The notes below the pieces were generated by a model that was not told where the DNA came from, searched no databases, and saw only the letters and a list, made by a program, of their open reading frames with translations. Source: Euryodendron excelsum (taxonomy: Eukaryota; Streptophyta; Magnoliopsida; Ericales; Pentaphylacaceae). Taken from it: a DNA stretch of 64,000 nt. Shown in pieces: positions 11,566 through 29,478 of the stretch. The DNA is taken from the NCBI GenBank assembly GCA_033060915.1, contig CM065378.1, positions 57,234,001 to 57,298,000 on the forward strand, given 5' to 3'. How positions within the stretch are numbered: the stretch's first letter is position 1; each line of letters starts with the position of its first letter. The position numbers were made by a program, and so were the translations under genes.

Positions 11566-12098
11566 GCAAAAGGAATTAACTCAATATTGTCTGAAATTTT
11601 CTTGGACTTATATTTCTATCTCCCTCCTCTTCATCTTGTCATTGGTTTCCGTTGTTTACGTTTTATGCATCTTTCTTAGCTATATAATGTTTTGATTTGG
11701 AAGATTTGAATTCAGAAAATTTCAGTGTTCTAACCTAGCACACACAATTTGGATGAATCCTGTTTATTAGATCATGATACTGCAGATCGAAATGGATTCT
11801 TGCAAGGAAAATAAAACTTGAGAAGAATCCCAAATCCATAATTCAAATTTAATGGAGGAATGCCTCGTCATCTTTCCAATAGCAAGGTAAGTAGTAACAA
11901 TGTAGGCAGGTGGGAAGGTAGCGAGCCCTATTAACAATGACAAGAAGCCTAGCATATATATACCTTTTTAAAACCATAAGCTTCAAACAATTGTTCAGAT
12001 TTTTATCTGGTAGAACTCATAACCACTATTTCATATTTCTTGTTTCCAACCCCTTTTTGTCTGTACAGCAATTCCCCCCCCACCCCCCAACCATGGCC
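11566..12098. other. Convergent 3' intergenic region between PSBX and ACL5
   Basis: 533 bases separate the two facing stop codons, so both 3' UTRs must lie here. No poly(A) signal can be assigned with certainty. A C-rich run (CCCCCCCACCCCCC) lies just below the ACL5 stop at 12074-12088. Confidence 0.6.
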
Positions 12099-16664
<4,566 letters not shown>

Positions 16665-16679
16665 GATCGATCAATGAAC

Positions 16680-16685
<6 letters not shown>

Positions 16686-16715
<30 letters not shown>
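16686..16715. repeat. (GA)n microsatellite in the ACL5 leader
   Basis: 30 bases of perfect GA lie between the TATA box and the start codon. In the transcript this is a CU-rich tract in the 5' UTR, 21 nt upstream of ATG. Confidence 0.85.
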
Positions 16716-16717
<2 letters not shown>

Positions 16718-16765
16718 CGAGACAGCTTGAGAGTGTGGGACTTAAATGTGCCAACTTCGAGGGCC

Positions 16766-16772
16766 TTATATA
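16766..16772 (-). promoter_or_regulatory. TATA box of ACL5
   Basis: TATATAA on the minus strand lies about 100 bp upstream of the start codon. That would put transcription start near 16735-16740 and give a leader of roughly 75 nt. A GAGACA/TGTCTC auxin-response core lies between them at 16719-16724; ACL5 genes are known auxin targets, but this site is only a sequence match. Confidence 0.6.
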
Positions 16773-16779
16773 GTAAACA

Positions 16780-18930
16780 CCGGGGGTATCCAAACAGGTC
16801 GATATAGGACCTATTGAGGAGGATAATGATTTGGATTACCGACAAGCTCACCGGTTTTACGTGAGACTTAGGGTTAGGGTCAATTGAGACTCTCCGTACA
16901 CGCATGAGACTAATATTAATTATTTATCATCATATTAGTTTGACCTAAGCTATACGTGTTGCAGTTGGAGGTGGAGAGTGATGAAATTTTTGTGAGAGAG
17001 CCGGGGGTTGTTATGAAGGCATCTTTAGAGAGAGCATGCGCAGAGGGCTGAGAGATTTTTGGCAATTTGCAAAGGTGGAAATTATTTAGGGGGAGAAAAA
17101 AATATAAGTGGAGCGCGTGACATGTTGGTGGGGGCCACTTTGTACACCCGGTCCATGAAATATCCTTACACATGGGAGACTCTGATTGGTACAATGGACA
17201 GGCACTGGGGACATCAGGCTCTACCACTAGTTTTTGTTATTATTTGGTTTGAGAGCTAATATAGATTATAGAGATAAATAAATGCTTACCAGTACGTACA
17301 GTGATGTGTTAAGAGTTGAACCAAAACACAGTGATGTGTTAGACTTGGGGACATAACATTTGTCCTTTTTTCCTTTTCAAGATAGCTGGAAATTAGCATA
17401 TTAAGATCCTCAACATCCTTCATCAACTAGTGATATATGGTGTTTATGTGAAGAGATTAATCAGAGCATCAGCTGGCCCTACTCCTCTTCTTTTCATACT
17501 TTATTTAACTTCTTTCTTAAGAAAAAAAAAATTACGTATAATTTTAACTATGAAGTTAGTATTTGTGATCATTAAGAGGCCTCACAATGCAATATGGCTC
17601 AAACATAAGGTTTTTTTTTTTTAAGCAAATACATGTGAAACTTAACATTAAAACAGACACTCATAATGAGCTAAAATGGCCACACAACAGCTTCTTATTT
17701 ATCACTGCACCACCTACATAATCACAACTATAACTATATATGTCCGTTCTTGAGATGATGTTAATAAGTGCTCCAAGAGACCTAATGTGTATTTATTACA
17801 TAATTAATCTTGTCAATTATTTAATACCTCATTAATTGCTAGATTTCATGTATACCCTGTGTTAGAAGCCCACGCCTTCATTATGGTAAACATGCCATTT
17901 ATTGCTCTAACAACCCTAAAACTATTAATTAGCTTTCATTTCAACGTTATGAAGTGATGAATTTAAAAGTTTTTAAAGGTTTGCCCCCTAGAGTTAGCGC
18001 CCGAAAACATAGATATACTATCTAAATAAGAGTGTTAATTTCCAAGGATATTTCTATTGTGGTCCTTTATGTTGACTCACAAGAAGCCCCATGTTAGCTA
18101 ACACTCTCAATTTGAATCTCGACTCTATCACATGACAAATATTTTGAAATTGTGCCTAATAATTTTTTAATTTAGAAATTATATTTAATTGAAAGCATTT
18201 AGCATCAAATGATAAATTAAATTTTTATCTAGCACCCCATTTTAACTAATACCACATTAAAATGATAATTTGTACGTCTTGTCAAAACATGAAAGCACTT
18301 TAATTAATGGATATTTTTTTGAAGATTCATCATCAACACCCCCGTAAACTTGGCACTTCAATTTAAAATTGAGACATATTCTTTTGCAATGAGTGTAAGT
18401 CGATTCCCGGGCTTTATAAATTCCAAAGAATCATGAAAGCTTCAATTTGCAAAACACATGAAATATAATTACGTGTGGTTTGGAATTAGAGAGTACATGA
18501 ATCACAATACTAATTAAATAGCATTTAACAACATGAGTGACTCGGTGGCCAATTGGCTTGTCATCAAGGTAAGCATGAAATTTTAAAGCTCAATTCCTCC
18601 TCACTTGCCAGAGCCCTCCCTGTTCATATATGTAATGGATAAAGTCTACATGATTCGAATGGTCGGTGACCGAACTTGAAATAGTAACATATCGAAGATC
18701 TAAATACCTATAGCAAAAATAATAATATTAACTCTATGGCTTTTCAAAAAAAAGGCATGAACCCTGTAATTTATGTGTCTAAATCTCATGGGGGTGATTG
18801 AATTCAATGGAACAACTTGGACGTGGGATATCATCCACTTTCTAAGAGAAAATATATTTGTCTATCCCATCCTCAATTCAATGCATTACATTATGTGTTG
18901 ATGATATATATATATATAAAGTACATTCGG
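16780..18930. other. Intergenic DNA upstream of ACL5
   Basis: Likely holds ACL5 regulatory sequence near its left end. Otherwise AT-rich with no gene or transposon termini recognised. Short open frames here have no protein-like composition. Confidence 0.5.
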
Positions 18931-19362
18931 GATTAGCTGAAATGGCTGGGGAAAGTAGCTGTTTCTGTTTGCTCTCTTCCAGCTGAGTTCCTCCCAACCC
19001 AACATATGTATATATATATTTTTTTTTTGTATATATAAGCCTTTTTACTAAAACTTCCTTCCCTGGTGCTGCTGTCAGTGGGAGTGGGATATAGCATTTG
19101 AACTATGATCATCATGAAGCATATGGGTGGGTTGGGTTTGGTTTGGCTCGCGTGATGATGGATGGATGGATGGATGGGGTGTGTGTTAGTAGGCGTGCTA
19201 AAATGGTGGGTGGGTGGAGTGGCAAGTTTTAGTACTGAGAGTGGACATAATTTTAGAAGAGGAGAAGGCTGGTAGCAGCAGTAGCAGCCGGCAGAGGGTG
19301 AACAGGGTGGGGCTGGGTAGGGACCCACCTCGGCCAGCGGGGGAGGGAGGAAGGGAGGCTTT

Positions 19363-19392
19363 GTCTCTGTCTCTGTCTCTGTCTCTGTCTCT
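19363..19392. repeat. (GTCTCT)5 hexanucleotide repeat
   Basis: Five perfect GTCTCT units, followed by a diverged copy. A GATG/TGGA tetranucleotide run lies nearby at about 19156-19178. On the minus strand the hexamer encodes alternating Glu-Thr inside a 178-codon open frame (18933-19469), which I judge noncoding. Confidence 0.85.
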
Positions 19393-19469
19393 GGCTCTGG
19401 GCGTGCGGAGACTCCACTAAGTGAATGTCTATTTATTGTGGAGAATCCACTCTCTCTCTCTAACCCCAT

Positions 19470-22003
19470 TTTAGACTCCCATCATATCTCCATTTCTTTG
19501 CGTGCAGCTTCTCATCTGCTTACTTTCCTGCCAACTTACCATTGTACCCCCTAGTTCTGGTAGTATATAATAATATATACCTTACCAAATACAAGTACAT
19601 TTAAAATATAAAAAAAAAAAAAAAAAACCATTTTGCTTTTGTTTTTGAACTCATTGCCAAAGTAGGTCCAAAATTTTAGTTTCTTAGGTGGTTTAGTTAG
19701 CCTGAGGAGAGAAATAAAATTCATGTGACTGATTCCAAATTGTTTAAATTGAGACTTTTAAGTGAGTTTAATTGAGGGTTATTTTAGATTATTTTTTGAT
19801 TATCAAAGGAATGTAGTAAGGATTTTAGAGAGCCGATAAATTATTCTTTAAGTTGAGGACTTCATTTCCTTAATGACCCCATAAACTCAATAAATTAATG
19901 TAGTCGATGCAAAGATTGACTACTCGTGCAATGTTATAATGAGTATGGTGCAACTCCAATATAATTAATAGCCACAAAGCATTGCTTGAGCACAAAACGT
20001 TCATTTGAAAGGCTACCATACCATGAGAATATAAATATGTGTTATAAAATTCAAAATCACTAATTATCTCAAAATATTATATGAAATGAGTCTAACAATA
20101 TATATCAAACTTTCATACCCTCTCTCACATGTAACCTCAACTTGCATGTGAAAAACCAAACAAAATAGAACAAAACTATAAAAGCATGAAATCACAAAAA
20201 CAAAATAAAGTTCACACGAATAAAGAGAGGAGAAAACAAACATAAATGGAGATATGTGTACCCTGACTTTTCAAAAGTATAGCTTTAATATCATATTAAA
20301 TTATTGATCTTTCAAAAACTTACACTAATGGGAAACTTGCTCAACGATGGACGTATGACAAGATTTCACAATATTCATAAGCGATTTTAGTATAAAAAAA
20401 ATTCAATATATAAATAAGTCATTTGTTAACTTCATAGGGGCATGGTGGTCAATCGCTAATAAAGTAAATGCCAAAAAGAAAGTGCTCATTTGGTTGCTAT
20501 ACTTATCTTGTAATGAGGGGGGACAAAGGGGTACACTAACAATTTTGATTTTGGTCATATTGTTCATTGTGGGCGGCTTGCATTTTATTTTGAAGGGCCA
20601 TTGCTATTTAAAAAGGCTGTGTCGCTCCCACCTTTCATTTTTGTTGTGTCTCCATCCATCTACATTAAGTCAATGAGTTTAATGATCATTGCATGAGAGT
20701 ATCACCTCTCCTCAGATAGACAGATAGATACATACATTGAAAGGGAGTCAAAGCTTTTTCAATATATTTTTGTAAGGATTTTTTCCGCTACGGTACTTAC
20801 AAAATGATCAAAAAATTAAATTAAAAAAAACATCAGACCATTGAGATAATCTATGCAAAATTAAACCGGTACGGAATTTGAAGTAGTTTTGGTTAAAAAA
20901 CAGTTACTGAAAAAATAACCTCCAGTTATAAAAATTGAGACTACACCTACCAAAATTAAAATAATGTTATACAAATAAAAAATTTATATAAAATAATGTG
21001 CCTTAATGAGAGTCTTTCACTTTAAAATAAAACATCCAGTATAATATTCAAAAAATATTTTTAAAAACTAATCCATGGGTTAGGAGTGGCCAATCTGAAG
21101 ACCAGGAATGGCTAAGTGCCGGGTCGGGAGTGGCTGAGGTACCAATATCCAAAAAAGTTGTTGGGTACCAGAGCCCCTCCCTTTTTCTAATGCATTTTCT
21201 TCTGAAAGGGTTACACGCTGATTTTGGACGGCTGAGAGTGATTTGTTTCATATTTTGTCCATTCATTAAACTAATAACAAAAGAATGACATAACGCAGGT
21301 ACGTGGGCTTAATGTTATCAAGAGTCAGTCTAGCATTAGCCACTGTTGTATAAAAGTTATTGACTGATACTAGACAATTTAGCATGAGCCTGCCATCAAA
21401 TAATGAGTCTTACTTGAATTGTTCAATATTAATTGACAAATTGTTACGCAGTGCAAATGACGCTACACTTTTTTTATTATCAATTAAAACCTTTGACTTG
21501 TTAATAGTTATAAAAATAAATAAATAAATAAGTTTGCATCCGCATTGCCAGAGAATCTCAATTGACTATACCTACATGGGCTCACGGCCGCCCTAGCTAT
21601 GGGCACTAAATCATTTTGTTACAATCAGCTTGCCTTGTTTAATGTAAAAACGGGTCCTCTTCTTTTCACAATTCCTTGGGTTTTCTGTTAAGTACGTCTT
21701 AATAACTTACCTAATAAAAGAACTCATCACATTGTGAGAGGAGGGGATGTGATTTGATACTCTTCAAATAATTTCTTAATTTCTTGATTATTTTTAGCTT
21801 ATTTTTCCATGTGTGATGGTTGTTTAATTAAGACAACAATGATTTGAAATCATACTACCTTTTAAGAAGATTTTACAAGAAAAGTCGTATCTTTTCTAAA
21901 TGACTAAAATTGTGAAAATTAAATTCAATAAAGCAAACAAAACATGATCTCCTTCAACAATAATGCGAGTCCAGCACAAAAGATACAAAAGAAAAAAAAA
22001 AAA
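19470..22003. other. Gene-free AT-rich intergenic DNA
   Basis: No genes, LTRs or inverted-repeat termini recognised. Contains an A run near 19609-19627 and scattered short open frames without protein character. Confidence 0.5.
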
Positions 22004-23470
22004 AAGGTTAACTATATTATTGGTCCTTATAATTTACCTTTATTTCAATTCCATCCCTATATTGTTGATATCGTCAATTAAATTACTTAATTTAGCAAAA
22101 TATGCACAAATCACCTAATTGAAAATGGGCGTTAATAAAAAGATAAAAATGACCACGTGCTATGCACGTGATGGGCACAATAATAAATTCACACTATTTT
22201 TAAAGTTTAATTACACCATTAGTCTTTATAATTTATTTTTTGTTTCAATTTGGTCCTTTTACTTTTAATTACTTGAATTCATAGCTTCAATTTAGCAAAT
22301 ATGTACAATTAGTCCAATAAAAATAAACGGTAGAGAAATCGATCGAAGACAAACACTCATGTGCGACACATCTGAAGAGCACAATGACAAATTCATTTTG
22401 TTGTTTGATAAACCCAACCATCTTCTACTACTTCCATTATTTGTCAAGCATGCGGAGGAATTTGGGCTTTCAATGATGCAAGTTGACCTACTGTTATGAC
22501 GGCAGTTACTATTAACTGTGTAAGAATAACGATGGGCTTGGGTAAGGTTCGGGGAGAGTTTTGATAGGTATAGCTGGTGGCAAGAGATGCTGAGGGGATT
22601 GTTGGGCGTAGGAGTGGTAAGGAAGGGGTGGGGTGACTGAGAGGGTTTGGATTGGCAATGGCGGGGGGCTGGGAGCTACAGAGTTGGGCTGGTGGAGATA
22701 GGGATGTCAGCGGATTAGATCGGAGCGGAACAAAAATTGACACCTCTATCTCTACATCTACTTAAAAAATTCACATTCATCCTTGTCCCGCGGGTAAAAA
22801 TTTCTGTTTACCCCCACCTCCGCACCCGCTCCCGTTTTGCACCCATCAAGTCCAATAACACTAAAAAAATATATAAAAAATAAATACAAAAATAAAATAA
22901 ATAAAAGAGCAAAAAAATATGGATGGCAAAATTTAAATTTTATTATTTATAGGTGAGCTCCCATTTTTCGTTTTAAAATTTATAGTTAAACCCCCTTTTT
23001 TTAGTCTTAATATTTATAATTGAACCTTAAGTAATTACTAATTACACTAATATCTAACGGGTATGGTGGAGCGGGGAGGGGCGGGGGAGAACCTAAGTCC
23101 ATCCCCGCCTCCATACCCACACGAGTTTAGTTTAACATCTCTATTCCCACCTCCATTCCTGTTTTAAATCCTCCATACCTTCTCCATATGGGGCAAATTA
23201 GGTTGGATATCCACCTTTCCTCGATCTATTGCAATTCCTAAGTGGAGAAGAGGAAAAGAAGAGAAGAAGAAATACAAGAGAAGAAAATGATGTGAATTCG
23301 CTATTGTACCTCTTACGTGTGTGGCACGTAGTAATTTTTATCACTTAATCACATGTCCATTTTTAATTAGACTATTTGTAGATACTTCATAAAATTGAAT
23401 GAGCTATTTGAAAAAATTAAAAATATAAGAACAAAATAACAAGGACGAATGTTGTAACTGATCAAAACTA
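22004..23470. mobile_element. Putative TIR-type DNA transposon, non-autonomous
   Basis: The sequence at about 22204-22330 (TTAATTACACCATTAG...) is matched in inverted orientation at about 23350-23470, so the arms pair imperfectly over roughly 110-120 bp. A second direct copy of the left arm lies at about 22006-22130. No transposase is visible between the arms, and no target duplication is clear. The Mutator-like or other superfamily is undetermined. An open frame on the minus strand at 22444-22743 is Pro/Ser-rich and has no recognised domain. Confidence 0.5.
22695..23190. mobile_element. hAT-like MITE fragment inside the TIR element
   Basis: Begins with a TAGGGATG-type end followed by GCGGAGCGG and CCCGC-rich sequence. 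It ends with complementary CCCCGCC-rich sequence (about 23060-23160). The end is reminiscent of the TAGGGATGGCAA terminus also seen at 51511. The 3' terminus is blurred and no 8-bp duplication is found. Confidence 0.4.
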
Positions 23471-23483
23471 AAAGAGATGACAG

Positions 23484-23697
23484 AGCAATTTTTTTTTTTT
23501 TGTTTTTAATTGTTTGCACCGTGCAATCCACCAATTTATTTCCCTTTATACATTTCGGGGTGAAGTAATTTTCAATAAAATAGAAAGAGCAAAATTATTT
23601 TTTTTTTGGTTTTTAATTTATCACACCGTGCAATCCACCAATTTATTTCCCTTTATACATTTCGGGATGAAGTAATTTTGAATAAAATAAAAAGAGT
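23484..23697. repeat. ~107-bp tandem duplication
   Basis: Two adjacent copies share CACCGTGCAATCCACC and ATACATTTCGGG with about 107-bp spacing. They differ mainly in the T-run length and a few substitutions. Confidence 0.8.
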
Positions 23698-25911
23698 GGG
23701 GTAGGGGACAAACTCATGTCAATTTTTACACCTTTTTCTTGTGTGGGATGTTTGGTGCTCCAAAACTGTACCCCATTTCTCCCTCACAATAAGTGTCTAA
23801 AAGAGTGGTGGGGGAGGTGTGGAGTGGCATGCTATCATATCGTCTTGTACACGTGCTATGTATGTGTGTTGAGTTGGAATGTGATCTCAACTTGATAAAG
23901 ATTGAATATTAACTTTTTTATGATTTTCTTAGGAGTCCAACTTCCAAATATCCAAATCCCCCTCTTTTTGTGGTTGCTTGCTTGCTTAGCCATATGTTAC
24001 AATCCATTATGATCACAAGCAACTAGTATTTAGGCACAAGGGGCGGTCTATGATTGGTTGATTTTAAGCTTAAGTATGAGATTTTCAATATAATCTCTTC
24101 TCACAGCTCTCATGTAGCTAATTATTATTCATACAATGTACAAAATTTACATGATTGGTGTGTGAACAATAACTTGTGCAAACTCCATCGAATAGTCAAT
24201 CGAAGGCTTGTATACTTGTAACAAAACAAATTTAGTATTTACATTTTTTTTTCTTTTGGGTCAAGTCTATGGTAGAGAGGGTAGACTGAAAGTGCTACTC
24301 ACAAGCCCCAATAGCTCCGTCCTTGCTACAAACTAGAACAAGCGAAAGAAATAGATGTTTGGTATCTTATTTTTGGTTTAGGAAAGAGTCATTATCCCAA
24401 TATCAATGCAAGAAGGGACATATATTATAAATATTCAGGCAATACCAACTACTGCTACATAAATTTGAGCTTTATAATTAGACAACGGTAGTAGCATACA
24501 AACAATATTGTCACTTAAATTTAAATATTATCAAATAACTGTGGTAGTACCTAAAAATAAAGTTACTCTTGTCGCATCAGCTGGTAAATAATGTCAATGA
24601 ACCTAGCATTTTGTCAGATATATAGTTAATTACATTATAGAATTACATATGTATATATATATATATATTATTGGATAATACCCAGCTTTTTAATATTATC
24701 TGATAATATAATTATGCTTTTGTGTAGTTGGTGTGAAATGTCAAGTGAAGTTATGGATCTCTAGGCTCCTGTATGAGTTGGAATTCTCCATGTAACCCTG
24801 TAGATTTAGATATTTACCACAAGTACTAGCAAATCATATGTAAACTTCGTGGCGGTTAAAAGCAATATTATTATATATCTATATATATTACATAAAAAAA
24901 TTATAGTTGAAATGAAAATGTTGAAATGAATTAGTGGTGGTATGCAAAAATAAAATAAAGAATGAATCTACTTGGAAAAAATTAGAAATGACAAACAATA
25001 TAAAATAAAACAAAGGAAAGTCATTTGTGATGGTATACCATGTTTCTCATAGACCAATTAACTAGCCTTTAACAAGGAGTAATTTGATCTACACGAATGG
25101 TAATAATTAAAAAAAAAAATAGAGGAACACCAAGGAAAATATGTCTTAAGGCAATAAAAAAAGACAATTAAATATAGGCGACCCTTAGTAATTCGGACAA
25201 AGATTTGTTAAGCTGAGTCGTACGTTTTAATGCATGATAGTATAATGTCATCTACGATATTCGAGTCAAAATTTATCTTACCTTTTTTCCATGTAAACTC
25301 TCCCTTTTGAGCTAACATACTAAAGACATGTATGATAAAACTTTACTAGCGTACATTAGATGAATGTCAATTTATTAAAATAATACTACGCACGACAATT
25401 TAAATAAAATAAAAAGAGTTAATTACAAGGTAATGTTCAAAAGAAGTTACTACGCTGGTTGTCCCTTCTCACATTTTTAATAAACCAAAGCACAAATTTT
25501 ATTTTCTTAATAATCTATCATAAATTCCTTCAAAATCACTCTAAAATCATTAGTGCAAACAAATTTACAATGTACATAATGTAATTACGCTATGTGTAAA
25601 ACCTCTCAATTTATGCGTGAATTTTTAAATAGAAAAAAAATTGAATCTTATATTTTTACCCTTTAAAAAAGGCCATCTGCTTGTCACCTGAGAATTTTCT
25701 TCCCATTTCTCAAATGAAAGATAGCAAAAGGTTGATATTGCAACAAATTAAAAGTGTAAGAACTTAGTGAAAAGTGCAATGATGCAAAATGTAATTAGCT
25801 CCATAAATAAATAATTTGGTGATTATATATATATACCTAATTGAACTTACATTTAGGCGAGTTAGGCAGCTAGACGGTCGCCTGGTATAACAGCCAAAAA
25901 TATTTTACTAG
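23698..25911. other. Gene-free AT-rich intergenic DNA
   Basis: No genes or clear transposon ends recognised. A short (AT)n run lies at about 24655-24668. Confidence 0.45.
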
Positions 25912-26372
25912 TGTGAGACCATGTGGTGCTCAAGTGAGCTTGCCAAGGTCACCTCGCAAAATCTCACACAAGCACTCATGGTACACAAGTAATTAACAAC
26001 AAATAAAGGCACTAGGCTAACAAAAATAAAGGCACAGTAAACAGCAAGAAGCACACTTTGAAGGCAACGAAATCACTTATATTACTGGAGCCAAAAATAT
26101 CCAAACTACAATATAAGTGGAGAGTCAAAGTAAGCCTACACTTGCACAAGTTGGGACTATAGACTCTCGTGTTGCTTACCCTCCTCTATATATGTTTTTA
26201 AACATTTACCCAACTAACAGGAGGAAAAACTAACATGTTTGAGTAGTCAAAATGGGGACGCTTGGGTCGTGACATTCTCCCTAACTTACGTTGTCCACGT
26301 CAACATAAACTTTAAAGCAAGATACTCTTTGAGCTGGTCCGCAAATGTTGCAGATGTTTGCAAGTCTTTTGC

Positions 26373-26434
26373 ATTCTCCAGTACTCTAAACGTGGGCACC
26401 TTGATTCTCCAGTATTCTAAACGTGGGCACCTTG
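26373..26434. repeat. 31-bp tandem duplication in the chromodomain relic
   Basis: ATTCTCCAGTA...GGGCACCTTG occurs at 26373-26403 and, with one change, at 26404-26434. Confidence 0.85.
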
Positions 26435-26760
26435 ACACCATGACGAATCTGTCAGTGAGAATCCCTTCCAACTTCCTTCGTCACTGTGTCTTGGTGTTGA
26501 TGGCTGCTTTAGTGAAGCTGTTGTGAGCTAAATCTTTTAGATAAGCATGGTATGTTTTGAGACAACTCATATTATATAAAACACTAGTTGAACTTTCATT
26601 CTAGCTCGAAGTTCTCTGTCTTCCTGATTTTAGCAACAATTGGAACTGATCCTTTGTACTTCAACTATAGGCATGTATCTCCGTTGCGAAGGAACAGGAG
26701 TTATTCAGGCATCAGCTTAACTAGTACTAAATCTCTAACTTAGAACTCAACCAGCCTTCT

Positions 26761-26923
26761 GCCTTGATTTCCCTGCATTTTCGTTCTTTTGGAAGCCTTT
26801 CCTAAGTAGGCTTTAGCTATCTCATCTCCTTGCTTTCAAGGAGCCTTGATTTCCCCGCATTTTCGTCCTTTTGGAAGCCTTTCCTAAGTAGGCTTTAGTT
26901 ATCTCATCTCCTTACTTCCACTC
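26761..26923. repeat. 82-bp tandem duplication in the integrase relic
   Basis: Two adjacent copies begin GCCTTGATTTCC at 26761 and 26843 and differ at only a few positions. The duplication repeats the AYLGKASKR segment of the degraded integrase. Confidence 0.85.
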
Positions 26924-26980
26924 CTTGATGAAGTTATGGACTCTTTGAGACTTTCCCGTACATCACACATCCCTGTGTGA

Positions 26981-27893
26981 AGCATCGATAGCTGCTGACC
27001 TATGATGATCCCAAAAAGACTTGTAAATATCACGGTTGGTTCCGCAAAAAGGACGAGTCACGTTAATGTTTCCCACACTCGCTTGCTTACATGCACTGTA
27101 CCATTCCAGTACACACTCAGTGACCATGATAGCCTAACCCGCTCAATCCCTATTGTCCTTGTTAGGAGCCACATGACAATCCACCGAGTTGGCTCTTACA
27201 CCAAATGTCACATTGTCACAGGCCAGTTCCACGCCTAAAAGAATTAACCTCGTTTAGAATTCTCTACACTCATTTATATGCCAAATGGTATCCTAATACA
27301 CGACAATGTCAGATTCAGTACACACCCACACAACCTTGACAAAACCATCACCGTTGGTTTGCCTAGGCGTTTGTTTTGACAAGTCCTGCTTTGATGGGTC
27401 CTAAACCCATTCTACTATTACCTTCCGAACAGTTATATTAAACGCTCGGATGCCTATATAAACACCAAATAGAGGCAACCAACCCTCCCTCTACAAAAAT
27501 ACTGTATACATCAGAGAATATCCTTGTGCCATGAGTACGTAAATGTGATTCAATATGCTGGGTACCAAAAAGCTTGCTGGGGGTCCAGAATTTTTTTTTC
27601 CCCACCCTTCCGATGAAAGGTAGGAAACATGTTGAATCTAATAGATTGTGCAGAAAAATGAAGTCCACAAATAAAAAATTAAAAAAGGAAAAGGAAATGG
27701 ACAGTGCATCCTTCACTGACAAAAAGGTTTTAGGTCAAATGCTAGAAAGTAGAAACTCCAGCAAAGTTCCTTGAAGTAGCTAGCATTCTCCTGAAGTGTA
27801 AGTTGAGAATGAAACAAACAGTAGATGCACTAAAAAAAACAAAAACAAAAGTATTACACGGGACACTAGTATGGGTACAAGCCAAATTGGATT
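26981..27893. other. Unassigned sequence between chromovirus relic and RPS3 pseudogene
   Basis: Less AT-rich than its surroundings and possibly further retroelement sequence, but no domain could be named on either strand. The right part should include the former 3' UTR of the RPS3 pseudogene. Confidence 0.35.
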
Positions 27894-28371
27894 TTATGCA
27901 ACCACCTCAATGGGTGGTGCCAACATTGGAGGAATATAATCTTCTTCTTCCTTGGGTGCGTGTATTTTTACCTGATCAGGCAATGGTGTTGGTTGGTCCT
28001 TGCTTGCCCTTCGGATCCTAGTCAATCATGATTTTGACCTTAATGCCAAGCACACCCTGTGAAAATTAGAATCCAAATACCAAGTAAGAAATCATTAACT
28101 GGAACACCAAATCAAGGAAATTTTAAAGAGCCATCTGAGGAAAAATATAAAAAGCAAACCAAAATAAAAAATAAAAAAGCAAAATAGGCTCAAACTCAAC
28201 TACAAACAAGCATGTGACCTGCCCTCATGACTCTCTATAACTCTCCGAAAGATGGGTGTGTGGGTGTGTGCGTGCAGGGGAGTTTCAACTTCTTTGTCAC
28301 TGTGTTTTCTTTCTTACCTTCTGAATGAACAAAAACTACAACCTAGCACTAATTTGAACAAGCCAAAATTA

Positions 28372-28503
<132 letters not shown>

Positions 28504-29478
28504 CTAAGCATGGAGCTTTCGACTTACAATGACCTAAATCGTTAGATATTATTAGAAACTCCCAAAATAGCCTCACAAAAGTAGTCAAGCAAAGTGGGGA
28601 AATTTTCACACAAACCTCACATCCCTTTGCCCCACTCTCCACAACAAATCTCAGCACACCATAGCAAGCCCTACAACAAAAATAAGTTAAACCTAGCGTT
28701 CCAATGGCAACAAAAAAAACCCCAAAAAATTTATGTTTACAAGTTTATTCTACCATGAAGTGCCCCCACGAGACACTGCAAGAAGGACTTAAAAAGAGCC
28801 ATGCAACCAATTAACATAAAATGGCAAGTAATTAAACCACGCAACCAATTAAAATACAAGAAGCAAGATGTTGACGGTTGACAGGACTGCCCTTGTACAA
28901 GAACATACAAACAGCATCCTAGATATCTGGAGTTTTTGCTTCAACTTATACCACTAATAGCAAGAAAACCAAATAACTTCAATGAAAAAGTGGCTTTCCA
29001 CCTAATCAAAGCATTTTGAGCTCCAAGCACTGGACAAACTCTCAGAGATCTTTTGCGTGTTTTTCTCACAACTGTTTGGGCCCCATTAAATATAAACAGG
29101 TGGGTAGAAAATATATTCAATTACAATCATATATACAGTACCTTTCCTTCTATAAATGAATGTTATTATAAAGACAAACAGCCATAGGGGGCAAACCCTG
29201 TACAACTAAAGCACACAAAAGAGTTGGCCCATATATTTACAGGCATGTACAGCCTATGCAAAATTATCTAAAGAAGAAAAACAAAAAGGAGCTCCAATGC
29301 CCTGCATAGGACCAAAAACCCGCTCACTTCCATATTTTCCCGACACCACCCTTCTCCACAATCACTTCCCAACCAAGGATTTATTGAACAAACCAATCTT
29401 GCTAATAGCCAAGCCCCCTGATGCAGAACAAAGAAGATCAAAGTTTTAGTTTTCTTAGAATTAGTGCTTGATTAGAAT

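Larger units (their letters stand above)
25912..26980 (-). mobile_element. Ty3/gypsy chromovirus relic: integrase tail, chromodomain and LTR
   Basis: Read on the minus strand, about 26960-26540 gives AYLGKASKRMKMQGNQGRRLVEF, then RDLVLVKLMPE, LRNGD, LKYKGSVPIVAKI and KTENFELE. This is the integrase C-terminal GPY/F region of Ty3/gypsy elements. It is followed at 26471-26286 by ILTDRFV and FADQLKEY, resembling a degraded chromodomain. The frame then reaches TGTCACGACCC (from 26274 leftwards), a common LTR start. A TGTGAGACC end on the plus strand at 25912 gives a possible 3' LTR of 363 bp. Stops and two internal tandem duplications show decay. The LTR limits are tentative and no second LTR is seen. 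Confidence 0.72.

Noticed and set aside
18385..18425. tRNA-like T-loop sequence GTCGATTCCCGGG
   Set aside because: No acceptor, D-arm or anticodon arm could be paired upstream.
18933..19469. 178-codon minus-strand open frame
   Set aside because: Composition is low-complexity (Glu-Thr from a hexamer, Pro/His and Tyr/Ile/Lys runs from microsatellites), with no domain, no splice context and no recognised homologue.
18930..19500. Possible microRNA precursor around the AGAGAGCA-like sequence
   Set aside because: No recalled plant miRNA matched a stretch with a pairing arm nearby, so I cannot support a hairpin call by eye.
22444..22743. 99-codon minus-strand open frame
   Set aside because: It sits inside a noncoding TIR element and is Pro/Ser/Leu-rich, with no transposase or other motif.
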